Of a DNA stretch of 64,000 nucleotides, positions 48,397 through 61,452 are shown in pieces (positions within the stretch are counted from its first letter, which is position 1; every line of letters starts with the position of its first letter). Where the stretch lies: contig NW_019091380.1 of NCBI RefSeq assembly GCF_001949145.1, positions 1,557,600 through 1,621,599 on the forward strand. Direction: 5' to 3'. The notes below the pieces were generated by a model, which did not search any database, had not been told where the DNA came from, and worked only from the letters and a program-made list of their open reading frames with translations. The stretch comes from Acanthaster planci. Lineage: Eukaryota > Echinodermata > Asteroidea > Valvatida > Acanthasteridae. Both the position numbers and the translations under genes were made by a program.

Positions 48397-48523
48397 GTAT
48401 ACGTTTAAAACACCGAGCGATGAGTTTGACACGGGAGTCGTTCACGAGATAATCTCGGACGATGCGACAGTTCTCCCCATCTACCAGGGTAAGATCATCG
48501 GCAAAGTGGAGAAGATAGACTGA
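48397..48523 (+). CDS. axin: Axin coding exon 10: C-terminal half of DIX and stop
   Basis: Encodes residues 860-901 and TGA (48521-48523). RYTFKTPSDEFDTGVVHEII and ATVLPIYQGKIIGKVEKID correspond to vertebrate YYFKKVSDEFDCGVVFEEV and AVLPVFEEKIIGKVEKVD. The very C-terminus KVEKID is preserved; in mammals the equivalent KVEKVD is a reported sumoylation site. The acceptor TTTCAACAG is good and joins in phase as Y-R-Y-T. The complete DIX argues for a functional gene. Confidence 0.96.
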
Positions 48524-51340
48524 GCGCCTGGCGCTTGAACCCCTTCCAGTGTACGTCCGGCAAGATCTTCTCCAACAGTTTGAAGTTTAGCAGCTCAAGG
48601 ACATAAAAAATCTGGCGGCATTTTCTTTAACGCAGTTATACCAAATGTGATACCAAACCTTACAGTTGTATGCAAACCAAGATCTTTAGAGTTAATGCAC
48701 TAACATGCGACAGTTCCTGGTTTCTGTGTAACAGAAATAGCTGGAATTTGTACCTACCAATTGCTGCAAAATGTGATACCTACTTGAGTTAATTAATTTT
48801 CAACAGTACTTAAAACCCATCTGTCTCATACCTTTGTCTAGATCCTTGAAGATGCAACTTTTTTTAACAGCATTCATTTTCAAACTAAGCATTGCCAGAC
48901 TACTTTTGCCTCCATTCTGTAACCTCCCTTAGATCTGTTTGACTTCTATGCAAGAAAACGTTTTGAAAATGGCTGTTTGAGGAGCAATTCCCTTTTTTTT
49001 TAAACTACATTCGGTAAACATTAATCACTTTGTCTCCACCCTTTTCGGAAAAAAAAGAAACTGAAGTCATCGTTAATTGAGTCGCTGTAAACTTCAGAAC
49101 AGTACAGGTACTGAGAACTACTTTCAGTAAAAGATAGTAGAACGAGAACAACAAGACTGCCCACAGCTTACCACATCTCTGGCATGGGGTACCGGTCCCC
49201 ATGTACAAGTTGACTGTGGTTGGGTTCCCCAGATTGGATTCTTAAATTACAAACTCTCTTTAGAAATGAAACCCCTAAAAACTGCGAAGGGGAAAGTCAA
49301 TAGAGGAAGAGAAAACCTGTCCCGAATGCAGTCACCCTGGCTCACACTGGTCAGTAGCACCAGCTGAGAATAGTATCCCCTTAATTGAAGTGACGGTATC
49401 ATGATTCACCAAGTCATCTGTCATGATTTCAAGTTTCCATCAAACAGCAAATACGACATATGAAATGCTGCACCGAGAGTGCTACACTCTGTCAGGAAAA
49501 AAAAAATCTTCCAGGGTTCTTACAGTCGTAAGGGCAGTTCTGCTACTCAAAATTTTCTGAAGTTAAATTATTCAAAGTCAAGGACGTTGCTTGCTTAAGC
49601 TCTTATAAGTGTCTGCTATCGACATACTGTGGTTAAGAAAAAGCTTAATATTGAAGAACGGAATAATGTCTACCTCAAGTAATTATTTAACCATTGGAGA
49701 GACGTCTAAAAACTTGTTATCGTTACAGACAGCATTTCAAAGAATGACGATCATCTACTTAGTGATTAGAAGAGATTGTATAGAATTTTTAAAATTTATT
49801 GTGTATTTTTAAAGTTAACCCCTGCTCCTCTCTCAAGTCTGAGTCATGTTTGACATACAAACACATAAATCACGTTTAGATCATTGCCTGATTTAGCCAT
49901 CTGTTAACCAGACACCTCCCTTTGTCTAATTTAGTTTGTGAGCTCAAATTCTGTAAGTTACATATACTTAATAAAACTAAAAAGCCTCGCAAAATAGTAG
50001 CAGTCCACGTTGACAGTTATGTAAAATCAGGAGGCATTGGGAAGCAGTGAGGACTGGTGGAAGTCTAGGCTTCCCGCTTGTATATTTGATACAGATATAC
50101 CTATATTCAACTGCCAACTTGTACAGATGATGGTCAGGCTTCCTTTTGAAAAGTCTGCCGTTTTTATAGATATAAATTTAAGAGCAAAATGGTGTAAAGT
50201 ATTATTAAGCGTGTTATCGGCATTTGTCGGAAGACACAAGTTTGTCGCCTTCTTGTTGATCATATTGAGTATCTGCGGTGAGTGGCTTTGAAGCTCTGGC
50301 CTCGTGGAACTTTCTGTTTTGACACTTCCAGTCCTGCCGTGAAAGATCACTCCAAACTCTTTCCAACATCGTTGGAGCCCTTTGTTTCTACACTTCGTAT
50401 TCGTCAGGAACCAACTCTAACCTCTAACCTTGTTTGTCTGGAAACTGTCGATGTTCTCAACACTTTGTCCAATTCCATATACACGTAGTACCAACTTGGC
50501 GCGGCAGTTCCACGATGCCGCTCCCTTTGTCTTTCGCATTCTTAGCCCCAGAGTAATTTATTCGAACAAGTTAGTTCTGATGGCTCACTCGTCCAATAAC
50601 AGTTGATGCATCTTTCAAAATACTCAAATGGAGCGTCAAAGCACTTGCTTTGATTCGGCTTTATGTTTTTTTACATAAATCCCTTGGACGTCTTCTAAAC
50701 CAAACACATTGAATTCTTGACATCGTGGTAAATTACAGAGACTAATTAATATTTTACCATGTTTTCGTGATCCTGCTGACTGTGTTTCTTCTGAAAGTGA
50801 CAACTGACCCAATCTGATTATTTCAGTGAACGGTTTCAGATTCAAGTCAAGAAGCATGGTGACTATGCATATGCAGGGAGGTTGGGAATACTTTTCTGAA
50901 ACCGCAGACACTTTGTTTCTGTTTTTTGTTTTTTTTAATGGAGAAGTGGTTTTATCAATGCACTGTAGTGCAACGTTTGTGAACAGAAATCATCACGTTG
51001 AAAGCCCAGGGGATAACTGATGTGTTATGGAAGGTAGAGTGGATAGGATACTGGTTTGGAGACCGACGTGGTGGATTTTTGGTGTGAATGAACTGAAGCC
51101 GCGGAAATGTGATCAAAGACCCATGCCCATTTCAAAGCTGAAACCGTGGTGTACTGTAGATGGCATGCACATCCAAATTTCGGTCCCTTTTGCGGCAGTC
51201 ACGGTTGAAGCTACGTTGGAATTGCTTGAATTTAGTTGAGCCGGCCCTTTCGGCAATAATTCATGAGAAGAGTGTCCCTGAAACCTTTTTGTTATGTATT
51301 TTATTTTTTTTTTAAATAAACATAAATTTAGGGAACGGTG
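48524..51340 (+). other. axin: Axin 3' UTR (about 2.8 kb)
   Basis: AT-rich, without repeats or coding frames of note, and nearly free of the ACATGTAC motifs common in the introns, as expected for a transcribed UTR. The end is set by AATAAA at 51315-51320 followed by a GT-rich stretch (CTTGTGTGTGCTG, about 51344-51356). An earlier AATAAA at 49970-49975 could give a shorter form; another at 51451-51456 a slightly longer one. Confidence 0.5.
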
Positions 51341-51356
51341 CCGTCTTGTGTGTGCT
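51315..51356 (+). terminator. axin: Likely polyadenylation signal and GU-rich downstream element of Axin
   Basis: AATAAA (51315-51320) is followed 23-36 nt later by CTTGTGTGTGCTG, the classical order of metazoan poly(A) elements. Cleavage would fall near 51335-51340. An alternative hexamer at 49970 lacks an equally clear GT-rich element. Confidence 0.5.
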
Positions 51357-54300
51357 GATCCGTTGTTGATATTTCACGAACAATACTTCCGCTGTCAACA
51401 GACGCTGTTTGTGTTTTCACTAAACGAAGCTCCATTTTTTTATCAGTGATAATAAAACCCAGCATGGTTCACTGTTAATTTCTGAAAGAATGACCTCTTC
51501 TATCGTATGTCTTCTGTCAAGACTCGTAATTCTGTCAGATTATTAAGTCTTTTCTTGTAGATATATACATAATTTCTTTACGTTGCATTTATGAGCATTT
51601 TTCCTGTGGTTTTTACTGACATGTACTGCATGACATTTTGTCGTGTGACGTAATTGTTTTGTTTTCTGCAAACCGTTGTATACATGAAAAATTAAAGAAT
51701 ATTATGTGCTATATTTTTAAGAAAAGAATTGACATTATGACTCTATTTTGTTGGAAGGGCTGCGTGGACGATGTACATGATTTTGTAGACGCTCACAAAT
51801 TAGAAAGACTCTATGTGAGGATTTATTATTTATTTTATTTTAAAATCATCAATAGCGCGAGGACACCAATTACAGGGATTTTGAAATAAGCAACAATACA
51901 CATAAGATGTAGATACAAAGCATCGCTTACTGTTAACAAGAAAGAGTGAAAACAAGTCACACCAAAATGATTGCACAAGCACAAGATACAGCCGAAATGC
52001 GACCTCGTTAATTAGAGGTCCTTCGAACTTTGCATATCACGACCTTGTACGTGTATCATTAGGAATGAAAACGATCAACGAAATATCCGGACCTAAAATG
52101 TTCCTTTGTTATAGGCAGAGTGCTCCATAAACAACGCTGTATTAAGAACACAAAAACAGGGAAGATTCATTGATTTGAATAGGCGAGGAGACTTTGCGTC
52201 TGAGCCAAGAATCCCGTTTCTCCAACTTCACGTCCAATCCTCCACTATTTTCCATTGTACAAGAGAACAAAAAGGTTTTACGGATTCATTGAGCCGTGAG
52301 ATGACTTGATGCATTGTCCAGACCAAAGTTAGTTAGGTATGTACATTAATCTGCATTAACATGTACATTAAAGCTTGATCCTTTCCCTGGCTGTTATTGT
52401 GGAACTCTTGGGCGTGGTGCACAGTGACATGTACTGTACATGTACATGTATTTGCTTTACAGTGTTTGCGTAATCACACGTAAAGGGTGTACTCTGTCTT
52501 CATTTATATTCGCATTCCAAATGGAGGTACAAGTTAGCCGAAGAAATATGCTAGATTCAAGACATGAAATGCAATCAGTAACTTGACTGTATGGAGCTGG
52601 GGACTTCTTTACACCACCACGGTTCACGGTTTCTTCAATGAAGACCACGTTTATAACGTCGGAATTTACATGCTCACTCATCGAAGTCCCTCAGTCACCG
52701 TAGGAAAATATTTCGATTGGAAAATACATGCATTTGGAAAATCATATGGTAAGTATTGACCGGTAAGTTTCTGCATTTATCCGTTCTGTAGTTGTCGTTG
52801 TTATATTTATTTTTAGAAATCATTTACTTTGGTGACGGAAAAACTGGGGTTAAACTGAAAGTGCATTGGCTTAATATAGAAACACATAAGGAAAAATAAT
52901 GTTTAAAAATATACTTTTATTAACATTTTTTAAAATGACAAAAATGAAAACAAAAATATAAAACGGAAGGAGTGTAGATGAAAAGAAAACACAAAACACA
53001 TTGAAAATTTAAGTGAAATGAAAGGATTGTTTCACTTTAAATTAAAATCTGTAATTGCCTCCGAACAGAAATACAGAAAGCAGTAGCGCGGCAAATCGAA
53101 AAATGCAGAGAGAACTTCAATCCATAGACCTGAATCTCATCCTGGTCGACGTTGGAATAATTCCATGTCACAACTACAATTCCTGTGTCTGTGAAGTCAA
53201 TCTTGGTCGTAATGTTTAAAGAATTTACAGTTAAGCGTACATTTGTGAAAAGAGTGTTCTGTTCTTCGGAATAATCGACACTTTGCTGTGTAGGGTGATA
53301 TCACAATGGTAGTTTAATATTAACGAGGTTTGGCTGTACCTGCACACCCAGCACACTATGAAACAAGATCGAGGAAGAGGGAAAGGTGGGGGAGACAGAA
53401 ATTGAAACAAAAGTTAGAAGTAATTATGCTTATATAAAGACAAAGAGTCGTTGAACTGTCATATGAGATGCTTTACTTCAGAGGCTCCTTAGTTGGTTTT
53501 CCAATTGGCTACGAGATTGATAGCGATTCCAGTATAATCAAATAAATCCTCTTCCGAAATCTTGGACATTGTCCCCTGCGGAACAGTTGCTGAGATTTGA
53601 TTTGGTCAGATGTACACTCTCTCCCTCGATGAATTAATTTGGCTGCAGACAGATTAAAACTGCCGAAGACAGTGAAAACATTCTTTAAAAACAGTGCTGG
53701 GAAAATGCAACTCTCTGTTTTAAGAGACCCATAAAAAATTAACTTAATTTAAATATTTTCACCATCTTTCACTTTCTTTTCGAGTTTTAGGGATACCCAG
53801 AAGATTCTGTGGAAAATACCCTTCAAGGATAAGAACCAATAAAATCGCACTGAAGGCCATCGCTGTTAAATTTCAAGGAGTGTTTTCTCCTCTTCATTGC
53901 AAAAGAACACTATTGGAGCCAAACTTAGTCCATATTTTGCAGAAGTTGAAAGTACAGTTTATATAACTACCACTATTCGTTTCCCTACAAACTACGCAGT
54001 GCATAAACGAGAAAAAACACACATAGCAGAGAATTGCTAGGGCAAAGAAATCATTGTTTTTGGTCAGCGTAGGCTAATTGGGTTGGTAGCGTCGATCGGA
54101 AATTGCGCCCTCAGTCGGTGATGGTCCCTTACAACACTAAATTTCCCGGACGAAAAGATTCCATCTGGTTTGAGAGAATCTTTAGGTCCGGTATAGCCCC
54201 CACTTTCACGTAGCCAAAGCGGGAAGAATTCCCTCGTTTCTGATTTTTCCGATTTTCGGCTACTGTCGGTTATGTTTAGACATTTCGATGGTGAGGTTCA

Positions 54301-55493
54301 AGCGACAGCTGTGCCAAAGTCGAACAATACATGATTTAGACGGAAGATCATGTAGCGCGGTATCTTGTTGGTGCACATCATTCTAGGAATACGCCATGTG
54401 GTTTTCGCCCTGACTGCAATTTCAAGACTCTTCCTGTTTGTGAAATTTTTGTCCTTTAAAGTATCCCGATTGAATTGAGATACGTCAGTGTAACGTTCAG
54501 TCGACCATGTTGAAAAAACTATAGAGTGGATGCTCCTGGAAGAACGCCGGGCAGTTTGCTTGAACGGCCTAGTAGTTTTCCAGGATGATAAAATTCCTAG
54601 TAGGTTAACTAGGGGCTGCATACAAAACTCCAGACTCATTCCTCTTTACACCAAAAAGGACATAAATACTCGCATATTCCACGTAAAGTCTTTGAACCAA
54701 CCCCCTCACCTCATTTTGGAAGCTTCCACTGGCGACACAAATCCAGCCACCTGACCCTGGATATCAAGGCCCTGTAAACCACGCCCACCCTCTTGACTAA
54801 ATTGTTGCCTACTGCCAAAACTACGCCTGCACGTTTATAACACTTCAATGGTGTTTGCACAGTATGGAGCAGAAGCAGAAGAATTAAACGTTATCTCCCT
54901 GGTGCAGAGGCGCCACTCATCGGTTGAAAAGAGCCATGGAGATAGGGACTTGGACTGGTCCCCGTCCCTATTATACAAGTATATATAGGGGCCGGTAGCT
55001 ACATGTACGTGCTGTTTAGCGTGCGCGATAAGCCCTGCAATTTGGATGCTGAATATTTAAATCTTTGTCAGACCAATAATGTTACAGCGAGAAGCAAATA
55101 AAACACAAGTACATGTACCTATCCTTGGTACGCCTCTGTCGATCACAGTAAGGTAATACATGTATATTTTTACAAGATTTTCGTCGATATATCATTTTAC
55201 ACCAATTCATTTCAAATCAGTGGTTATTGTGTTAAATTTAAGATAAATCAACAAGCTACAGTGGAGGTTTTTGGTAATGAAGAAGAAAAAGGAAAATAAT
55301 GATGCTATCAGCTCCTGTTTGGTTTGTGCATTGAGCGGGCATCGTTTCCTCATTTACACTCACTCTGCAGGATAGACCTTTTCACTAGTATATGCAAATT
55401 CATAATTGTGCACGCATGTGCACAAGGGGCCACGTAATTTGTTTCCTGGGAGGGTTAGGGGTAATTATTACATCAAGACCCCAGAGATCAAGA
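51357..55493. other. Gene-free stretch downstream of Axin
   Basis: Mostly AT-rich sequence, with an A-rich area near 52890-53000. A few ACATGTAC motifs occur (52438-52450, 55001-55008). No exon, RNA gene or mobile element end is recognised. A modestly GC-rich patch near 54060-54230 has no reading frame of interest. Confidence 0.4.
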
Positions 55494-55606
55494 TTTGGGA
55501 TACGGACGTCGTTGAAGCTACCAGACGTATACGTACAGTGGGGTTTTGTTTACCGTGCCGGAAGTTTGTGAACAAAACGTTAACCTATGGAAGACAGCTT
55601 CGATCA
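55494..55606 (+). repeat. Dispersed repeat, inverted partner at 57046
   Basis: GGACGTCGTTGAAGCTACCA with its downstream flank through TTTGTGAACAAAACGTTAACC is partly repeated in reverse complement at 57046-57148 (TTGGTAGCTTCAACGACGTCC). The translated frames of the two copies also look alike, but neither resembles a known protein. Confidence 0.55.
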
Positions 55607-57045
55607 TATATCTTCGATATGTTTGTCGAAAGTATTCAATAATTTCAATGCACCACATTCGCTTAAATATGTTACTGCCCAAAGGTTACTGTGGTTAGGA
55701 ACAAACACGTGTCCCATGTAATAACGAAGGAAAGCATGGGTTCGAATGCAAGTCCAAAATTCAGTGTAGGCCGGTTAGCGTTCAGCAAGAGTTTGGCTAG
55801 ACTTCAATCAAGTCAGATTTTTTCTTCTTCCCCTGCCAGCCTTTCCTCCAGTCTGTACACCGTCACTACATTGTCGTCACGCCCAGCCGGCAACTCACAC
55901 AACCCTTATAGGGCGCCCTCATTTGACAACCTTTATTGTACAACGTGTGTAATACGTCACCAGTCGGAAAGTCCGACTTGAAGCCAATTGGACCCCCCGA
56001 CGGTAATGTAGTTAATCATATTACATATGAAGGACATGTAGACTCGTTCATTATAATACAAGTACGAACGACGTAGAAATAAGTCCGGCAATGTGATCGG
56101 CTGCTACCACTTTAGGTAGACGAGCCATTCACTGTGTACAAACGGTTGGCAGATTAGTGATGTCGGGATTCTGAACTGAATTCATAGCAATAGGTAGACA
56201 CAATAGGGCGCGAAGCAAGTAACGACGCGCGGTTTCGATATGTATCCAAAGCATAAACGAAGACGTCCAGAGATCCTGACTTGAGTCAAGTCTGTTGCTT
56301 GCCTGGTTTTTGTGGAACCAAATTCAACAAAAAGAGAGGGAAAGCCAAGACCTTTTTGGAAATTTTTATAGAATTTTTAGAATAGGGTTTTTCTTTCCCA
56401 AGAACTGAAACACGAGGAGGATAGGCTGTTTTGTGATGCTGCAGTGTGCAGAACATTTAGCAAGACTAACTCCGATCCTCGGGCATGTCAGGAAGGACCG
56501 TCCTTCGCATTTCACTTGTAGATTTCTGGTGGTTACCTTTCATATAAACAGAACCCGAAGGGCGTTTTGAGACGTTCCTGACCCCCCCCCAAATGAAGTT
56601 GACAGGTCATGAAGTGCGTGAACTTTAAAACTATGGAGAAAATTTGCCATTCCAAAACCCTGACACTAGTCTGACAGGGAGTCCACTGCATGAAAGTATA
56701 ATAATTCCAATTGTGGGCCTACTCTCTGTTACAAAGAAATAAATAAAATCCAGTAGGCAATTATCAAAATCAATACAAGCCCTCAAAATAGTTTTCAAAT
56801 TAAAAAATTGTTTATAAAGAATAACTATTTGGATAGAAGCCTCTTTTATATGCAATACCGTCAGGTCTGTTAGCCTTATACTGAGCCACAATTTACGCTT
56901 TCTTCCGTATTTACATGGGACATGAACACCATCTGCAAAAGTTTGTTCCTGCTAATCACTACAGTATTACTCTTGGGTACTAATTGAATGTGGTGCACTG
57001 AAATTATTTAATATTTTCGACAAAAATATCAAAGATCATAGCAGT
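55607..57045. other. Gene-free stretch between the two inverted repeat copies
   Basis: No coding exon or RNA gene is recognised. A C-run lies at about 56582-56590. The stretch may be internal to a larger element bounded by the copies at 55494 and 57046, but no transposase-like frame was found. Confidence 0.35.
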
Positions 57046-57148
57046 GCCAGTCTTCCATTGGTTAGTGTCTTGGTCACAAACCTCCGCACACTAAAAAAAA
57101 ACGCCACTCTACTATTGGTAGCTTCAACGACGTCCGTGTCAGGAAAGG
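57046..57148 (-). repeat. Dispersed repeat, inverted partner of 55494
   Basis: This is the reverse-complement copy of 55494-55606, with several changes including an A-run at about 57092-57100. It sits directly beside the foldback 57164-57595, so the two may belong to one larger element. Confidence 0.55.
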
Positions 57149-57163
57149 TCATCTCTCCGAGTA

Positions 57164-57595
57164 ACACGCATGCGTACGGGTTTGGATATTCCAATAATTT
57201 TTGCGAGTTAAATTTGAATAAAATCTGGTACACTGAGTTCTTTAAATTCACGTGAACATAACAACTTGAATTCTCCAAACTAAAACCATGCACTGTTGCT
57301 AACATCTCGTGATTTGGGGCAAGCTTTCGCTTAGTTAGATAAGAGACGCCTTGCAACAATACCCTATTCTCAATGGATAAGAACGGCACAAAGGAACCAC
57401 CATTCCTGAGATGGTGGTCGCTATGCAAAAGCTTGCCCCGAATCACGAGGTATAGCAACGACGTCTTTAGTCTAGGAAATTCAAATTGTTACCTTTCTGT
57501 GCAATCAGATAACACGGTATACCAGATGTTATTCAAATTGAACTCGCAAATGGCTTATTACCCTAACCCACCTGGGAAAAACATCACGCGTGCGA
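57164..57595. mobile_element. Foldback element, arms of about 170 bp around an 80-90-bp centre
   Basis: The left arm (57164-57334) and right arm (57421-57595) are imperfect reverse complements. Landmarks include CTCGTGATTTGGGGCAAGCT against AGCTTGCCCCGAATCACGAG, and TTGCGAGTTAAATTTGAATA against TTCAAATTGAACTCGCAA. Divergence between the arms is substantial, which suggests age. No protein is encoded. This is probably a non-autonomous DNA element; neither class nor target duplication is determined. Confidence 0.65.
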
Positions 57596-60500
57596 AACGC
57601 TATCAAAAATTTTATAGTCGTCTGCACAGACGCGTTTTACTGCGCTACCCGTCCACACTCAATACTAAATGACAGAGAGTTTTCATTGAAATTGTACAGG
57701 AGTGGGAACAATCCATTCGATACAACCACGGAATAGACCACATCGGGTACCTGCAGTAATCAGGTCTTAAACGGTCTTTCACCTCAAGGGACATTTTCAT
57801 AAACGTCGCTAACTAGGCTTTCACCCGCTTTTATTCATTTCCATCTCCATTTAGAAACAGACATTTAAGTAAATTGTAACATATTCCCCTTTTTGAATCA
57901 GTTCCTTTAAGTTTCATATCACTCCAGCCGAAATCGTTTGTTTCATAAAGGATACGACATCTTTGATTCAAAGAAATAAAATTGTATAGATCGGAAGATA
58001 CGGGCTACGAGACAATCTGATTATGGGGAACACTCCAAATATCGCTTAAAATTGGTTTGTAATTTAAGTCTTCTAAGCTTTTCTGCTGCTCCCATTCTTT
58101 CATTTCTGTTTGAAATGAAAGCTAACACTGAATTGAAAGTTAACACTTACATGTGATTCACAATTCACGAAACCTACACAAATTTCTCGCCAACTTTTTC
58201 CATGCGAATTCAATTTTACGACAACAAGTCCACTGTGGAGTAAGCGAAACCAGTTCAGAAAACATTTTCCCGTTTTCGATACAACTTTTTCCTTTTTCTA
58301 AAATGAAAATGAGTTCCTACTGAATAAAAAAAATATCAGAACATAAATCACTATTCTCGTGTTTATCTTTCAGACAACAATACTTTTCCTCTCGCAGTTG
58401 GTACCGATGCTTTAATATACAAAACATTGACTGTTCCATAATACGTTGACGTGTTTGAAGAAGGATGTGTTACTCTTCGTTTGAGTTTCAATGCAGAAAA
58501 TGCGACTTTTTGTTTGCCAAGCCAGCAGGATTTTCAGGACAGATGTCGGCAGTGGATCTGCGGTATCGACAGGTCGCATCTTTCACCTTTCAGCTCAGTC
58601 CCAGTGATTGAAATAAATTTAGGAATTATGGGCGAATTTGCCTACCATCATTTTGTGTTCAAATTGCAGGATTAGACAGAACATTATGTACATTTAAAAA
58701 TTATCCAGGGACCATGCCCATTTCTCCCTTCTCAGCATTTCCGAGTAAGTCCATGTTGTTGACGATGTTGCACTTCTATCAAAGCCCCATTCTACAATTC
58801 ATTCTGGAATTATTGTCCACACGCTCATTATGTACCTTCCCTGCTTGGCTACCAACGCAACGTGAAAAATGTGCATACCCGAGGTACCCGTCTGTTGAGG
58901 GGTGTCTCGTTTCGAATGAAAGGTGTCCTGAAATTGTCAAATAAGGTCGTCGACATCCTAATCGGTGCGTGACCACCATCTTCCAAAAGGCCAGCAGTGT
59001 CCAGAAAGGATCATTAAAGTTACATTCTGCAAGCCCACTAACGCGGTTCTTCAGCTGAAAAAAAAGACGAAAACTATATTGCCAACAAATTGCGCTATTT
59101 TCCTGATATGTAACGGGTAATTTATTATAAGAGCTTATCTAGTCCTGCAGCAAGCTTGTTTCCCTCGGATTCGGGTCGATTACGATTTTGTTCTGAAAAA
59201 CTGAAGACAAAAGCGCTCAGGCAAAAGAGATTTATGCGAGTTTTCTCCGAGATATTCCTGTTAGGTAATACTGGAAAAATAAACGTTGCAAAGCTCTGAA
59301 TTGGATTTCATTATGTATCAGTTTCACAAACTGGAGATAAAAATTAACATTACTATTCCACGTACATGTATACATTTTTGTGAAACACAACTAAATTCAA
59401 TAATGGCGTCCACCATGCAGTGTTTTCATGAAATATCACACTGCCAGCTGTTCATTTAGCCTAGTTACCGCATTACACACTCATTATTCTTATGTGACCA
59501 CCATGATTACGAGCCATCTCAGGGCACCGCCTGTCCAAAGCCAACTATGCGTCAAGCCACCTTGGCATTACTTTGACCCACTGCATCCCCCTATGAGTGA
59601 ATGTGAATGAAGCCACCCACGGTGAAAAGTTTAATTGCAGAAAACTTTGTTAGAAACGGAAAGAAACAATAAAGAACGGTCGGAATTGCTATAGGAATGA
59701 AAGGAATGATGATTGGTGAAAAGAAAGAAGTATTAGTGGAAGTCAGGTGTATTATGCTCATGAACGTGGGGGCAGATATGCTTCCAAAATTTGGTATAAA
59801 TGTAAAGACATTTCTCATGAGTATAATTGTGAAATTATAATTTAATCCGATTTAAGTTCATGACCTCGCACGTGTCGCCCTGCGTACATTGAGTGCACAA
59901 AATGAGACAAGTTGACATTTTAGGCTGGGACTGACCTCGTGAAAGGGCGTTTTGTGAGATCAATACGTCCAATATTCACAAAACTGATATTAAAATGATC
60001 CCGAAATATCACCAGAAAAGCTGCTGAAGGATTAGGCCTACCGCAGGATATGCACTGCGAAACTAAGGGAGGGAATGTTGAATACGGGGATGGATTCCAC
60101 CTGGGCTTTTTACGGTTAATTATATGAGCAAATTCTGTCCCAAATTTTATTCGAATGCTGTTTTTAACGTCTGTTATTATTATCCTACATTTGCTTCTAC
60201 AATCAATGAAGAAAACAGTTAAACCCCTAAGTCGTATTTCCTAACTTTGCTCTCTTAGCAATATCCTTGAGATATCGTCTTGTTCTCATGCTTATACCGG
60301 CAATGTGGTCAGAAAAATTTGAGAAAACGAGCGATTACCCATTTTTCTTATCCATTTCTTGCGTGATTTGAGGCCCACTATTTCATCTAGCTGCAGCTGC
60401 AGATCTGGGCAGAATGCATATCATGCTGCTACGTTTCGTTTTGCTGACACGTGACTGGGATAAACAGCGCCCTCATTATGTCACAATTTTATCTCAACGC

Positions 60501-60703
60501 TTATTTTCCACCCTGCAAAGTACAGATATGTGATAAACTGCAAGACAGTAATTTCTCAATGATGTGTGAAAAGGGGAATTACGGAGGCATTGTCAAAATA
60601 ATTGGAGAAAAAGGTGTTCAGCTGTCCGAGATTCACAACCCGTAACTTCGTAAATTGACACCTGGTTCTTTCGCTTATTACTGCTTGACAAAATAATGTG
60701 CAG
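57596..60703. other. Gene-free stretch
   Basis: AT-rich intergenic DNA. The only frames are short and unrelated to known proteins. Nothing repetitive is obvious apart from short A/T runs. Confidence 0.4.
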
Positions 60704-61020
60704 TTTGACTTGTACTTGGACAAAGAGACTTGTAACTTGACTTGTATTTAGACCAAATGACTTGTGACTTGACTTGCCCTGTGACCAAATAACTTGTGAT
60801 TTGACTTGTGACTGGACCTAATGACTTGTGACTCGACTTGGGCTTGCAGAAATGACATGTTACCAACCTAAGTCAACCGGCCCAATACATTTTTCATTTT
60901 AAGCTATTCAGTTTACGCCTTAAATACTTTAAAAAAATGAACTTCGGCTTGCGGGGCTTCTATTTCAATGACTTGTGACTTGACTTGGACTTGCAAAAAA
61001 ATGACTTGCTGCCACCTCTG
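60704..61020. repeat. About 32-bp ACTTGTGACTTGACTTG tandem repeat with hAT-like end
   Basis: Four to five degenerate units of about 32 bp, such as GACTTGTGACTTGACTTGCC followed by a GACCAAAT-type end, run from about 60704 to 60853. The same words reappear at 60969-61010. The stretch ends in GCTGCCACCTCTG (61008-61020). Read inward this is CAGAGGTGGCAGC, a terminus like those of hAT transposons (CAGAGGTGG). The opposite end was not found, so the element is probably truncated. Confidence 0.55.
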
Positions 61021-61452
61021 GGAACTGTACCGTTGATGCAGAGACCTTGTGCAGTGGGAAACTCGGAAAGAGGCGCTTGAAGGGCGGATTTCACATTTGG
61101 GTATTTGTCAACCTAATACATGTTTTGCATTGTTTGGATCATTTTAATGACTGTTTTGCATAGGCCTACAGAGAGCCTTTTTTTTTTAATAAAAAGGGGC
61201 GACCACTCGACACGCGATGTCACGAGACGTTGGGATGTAGCACACCTGCGAACCAGATTGATGCCCATGAGTTATCGCGACCTCACGTGACGTGGTTCTG
61301 GCCAACCAGCATAAATTTAAGGCATTATATTAAAAAGAATTTGGCGCAGCGTCGCATTTGGTGCTACACATTGTTTACCGTGTAGATCTGGGCTGGTTAA
61401 ACATACGGTTTGTATAATTTTCAAACCTTTCAGCGCAAAAAGTGGTGCGAAG

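Larger units (their letters stand above)
14678..51340 (+). other. axin: Axin transcription unit (gene span)
   Basis: The span runs from the acceptor-defined 5' UTR exon to the likely poly(A) site. Ten coding exons total 2706 nt and encode 901 residues plus a stop, close to vertebrate Axin1 (about 860). All introns are GT-AG and all phases match. Coding-intron sizes are about 9.6, 10.2, 0.8, 0.4, 0.3, 0.5, 1.1, 2.6 and 5.4 kb. Domain order is tankyrase-binding N-terminus, RGS (APC binding), GSK3 helix, beta-catenin helix, central linker and DIX. Axin is the limiting cytoplasmic scaffold that brings APC, GSK3, CK1 and beta-catenin together, and its DIX domain polymerises with Dishevelled. The coordinates apply to the + strand only; alternative promoters or exons are not excluded. 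Confidence 0.93.

Noticed and set aside
50027-50350. 107-codon minus-strand frame in the 3' UTR
   Set aside because: It is antisense to the Axin 3' UTR with no domain; AT-rich chance frame.
60704-60853. CRISPR-like array
   Set aside because: The repeats are degenerate, contiguous and without unique spacers, and the genome is eukaryotic.
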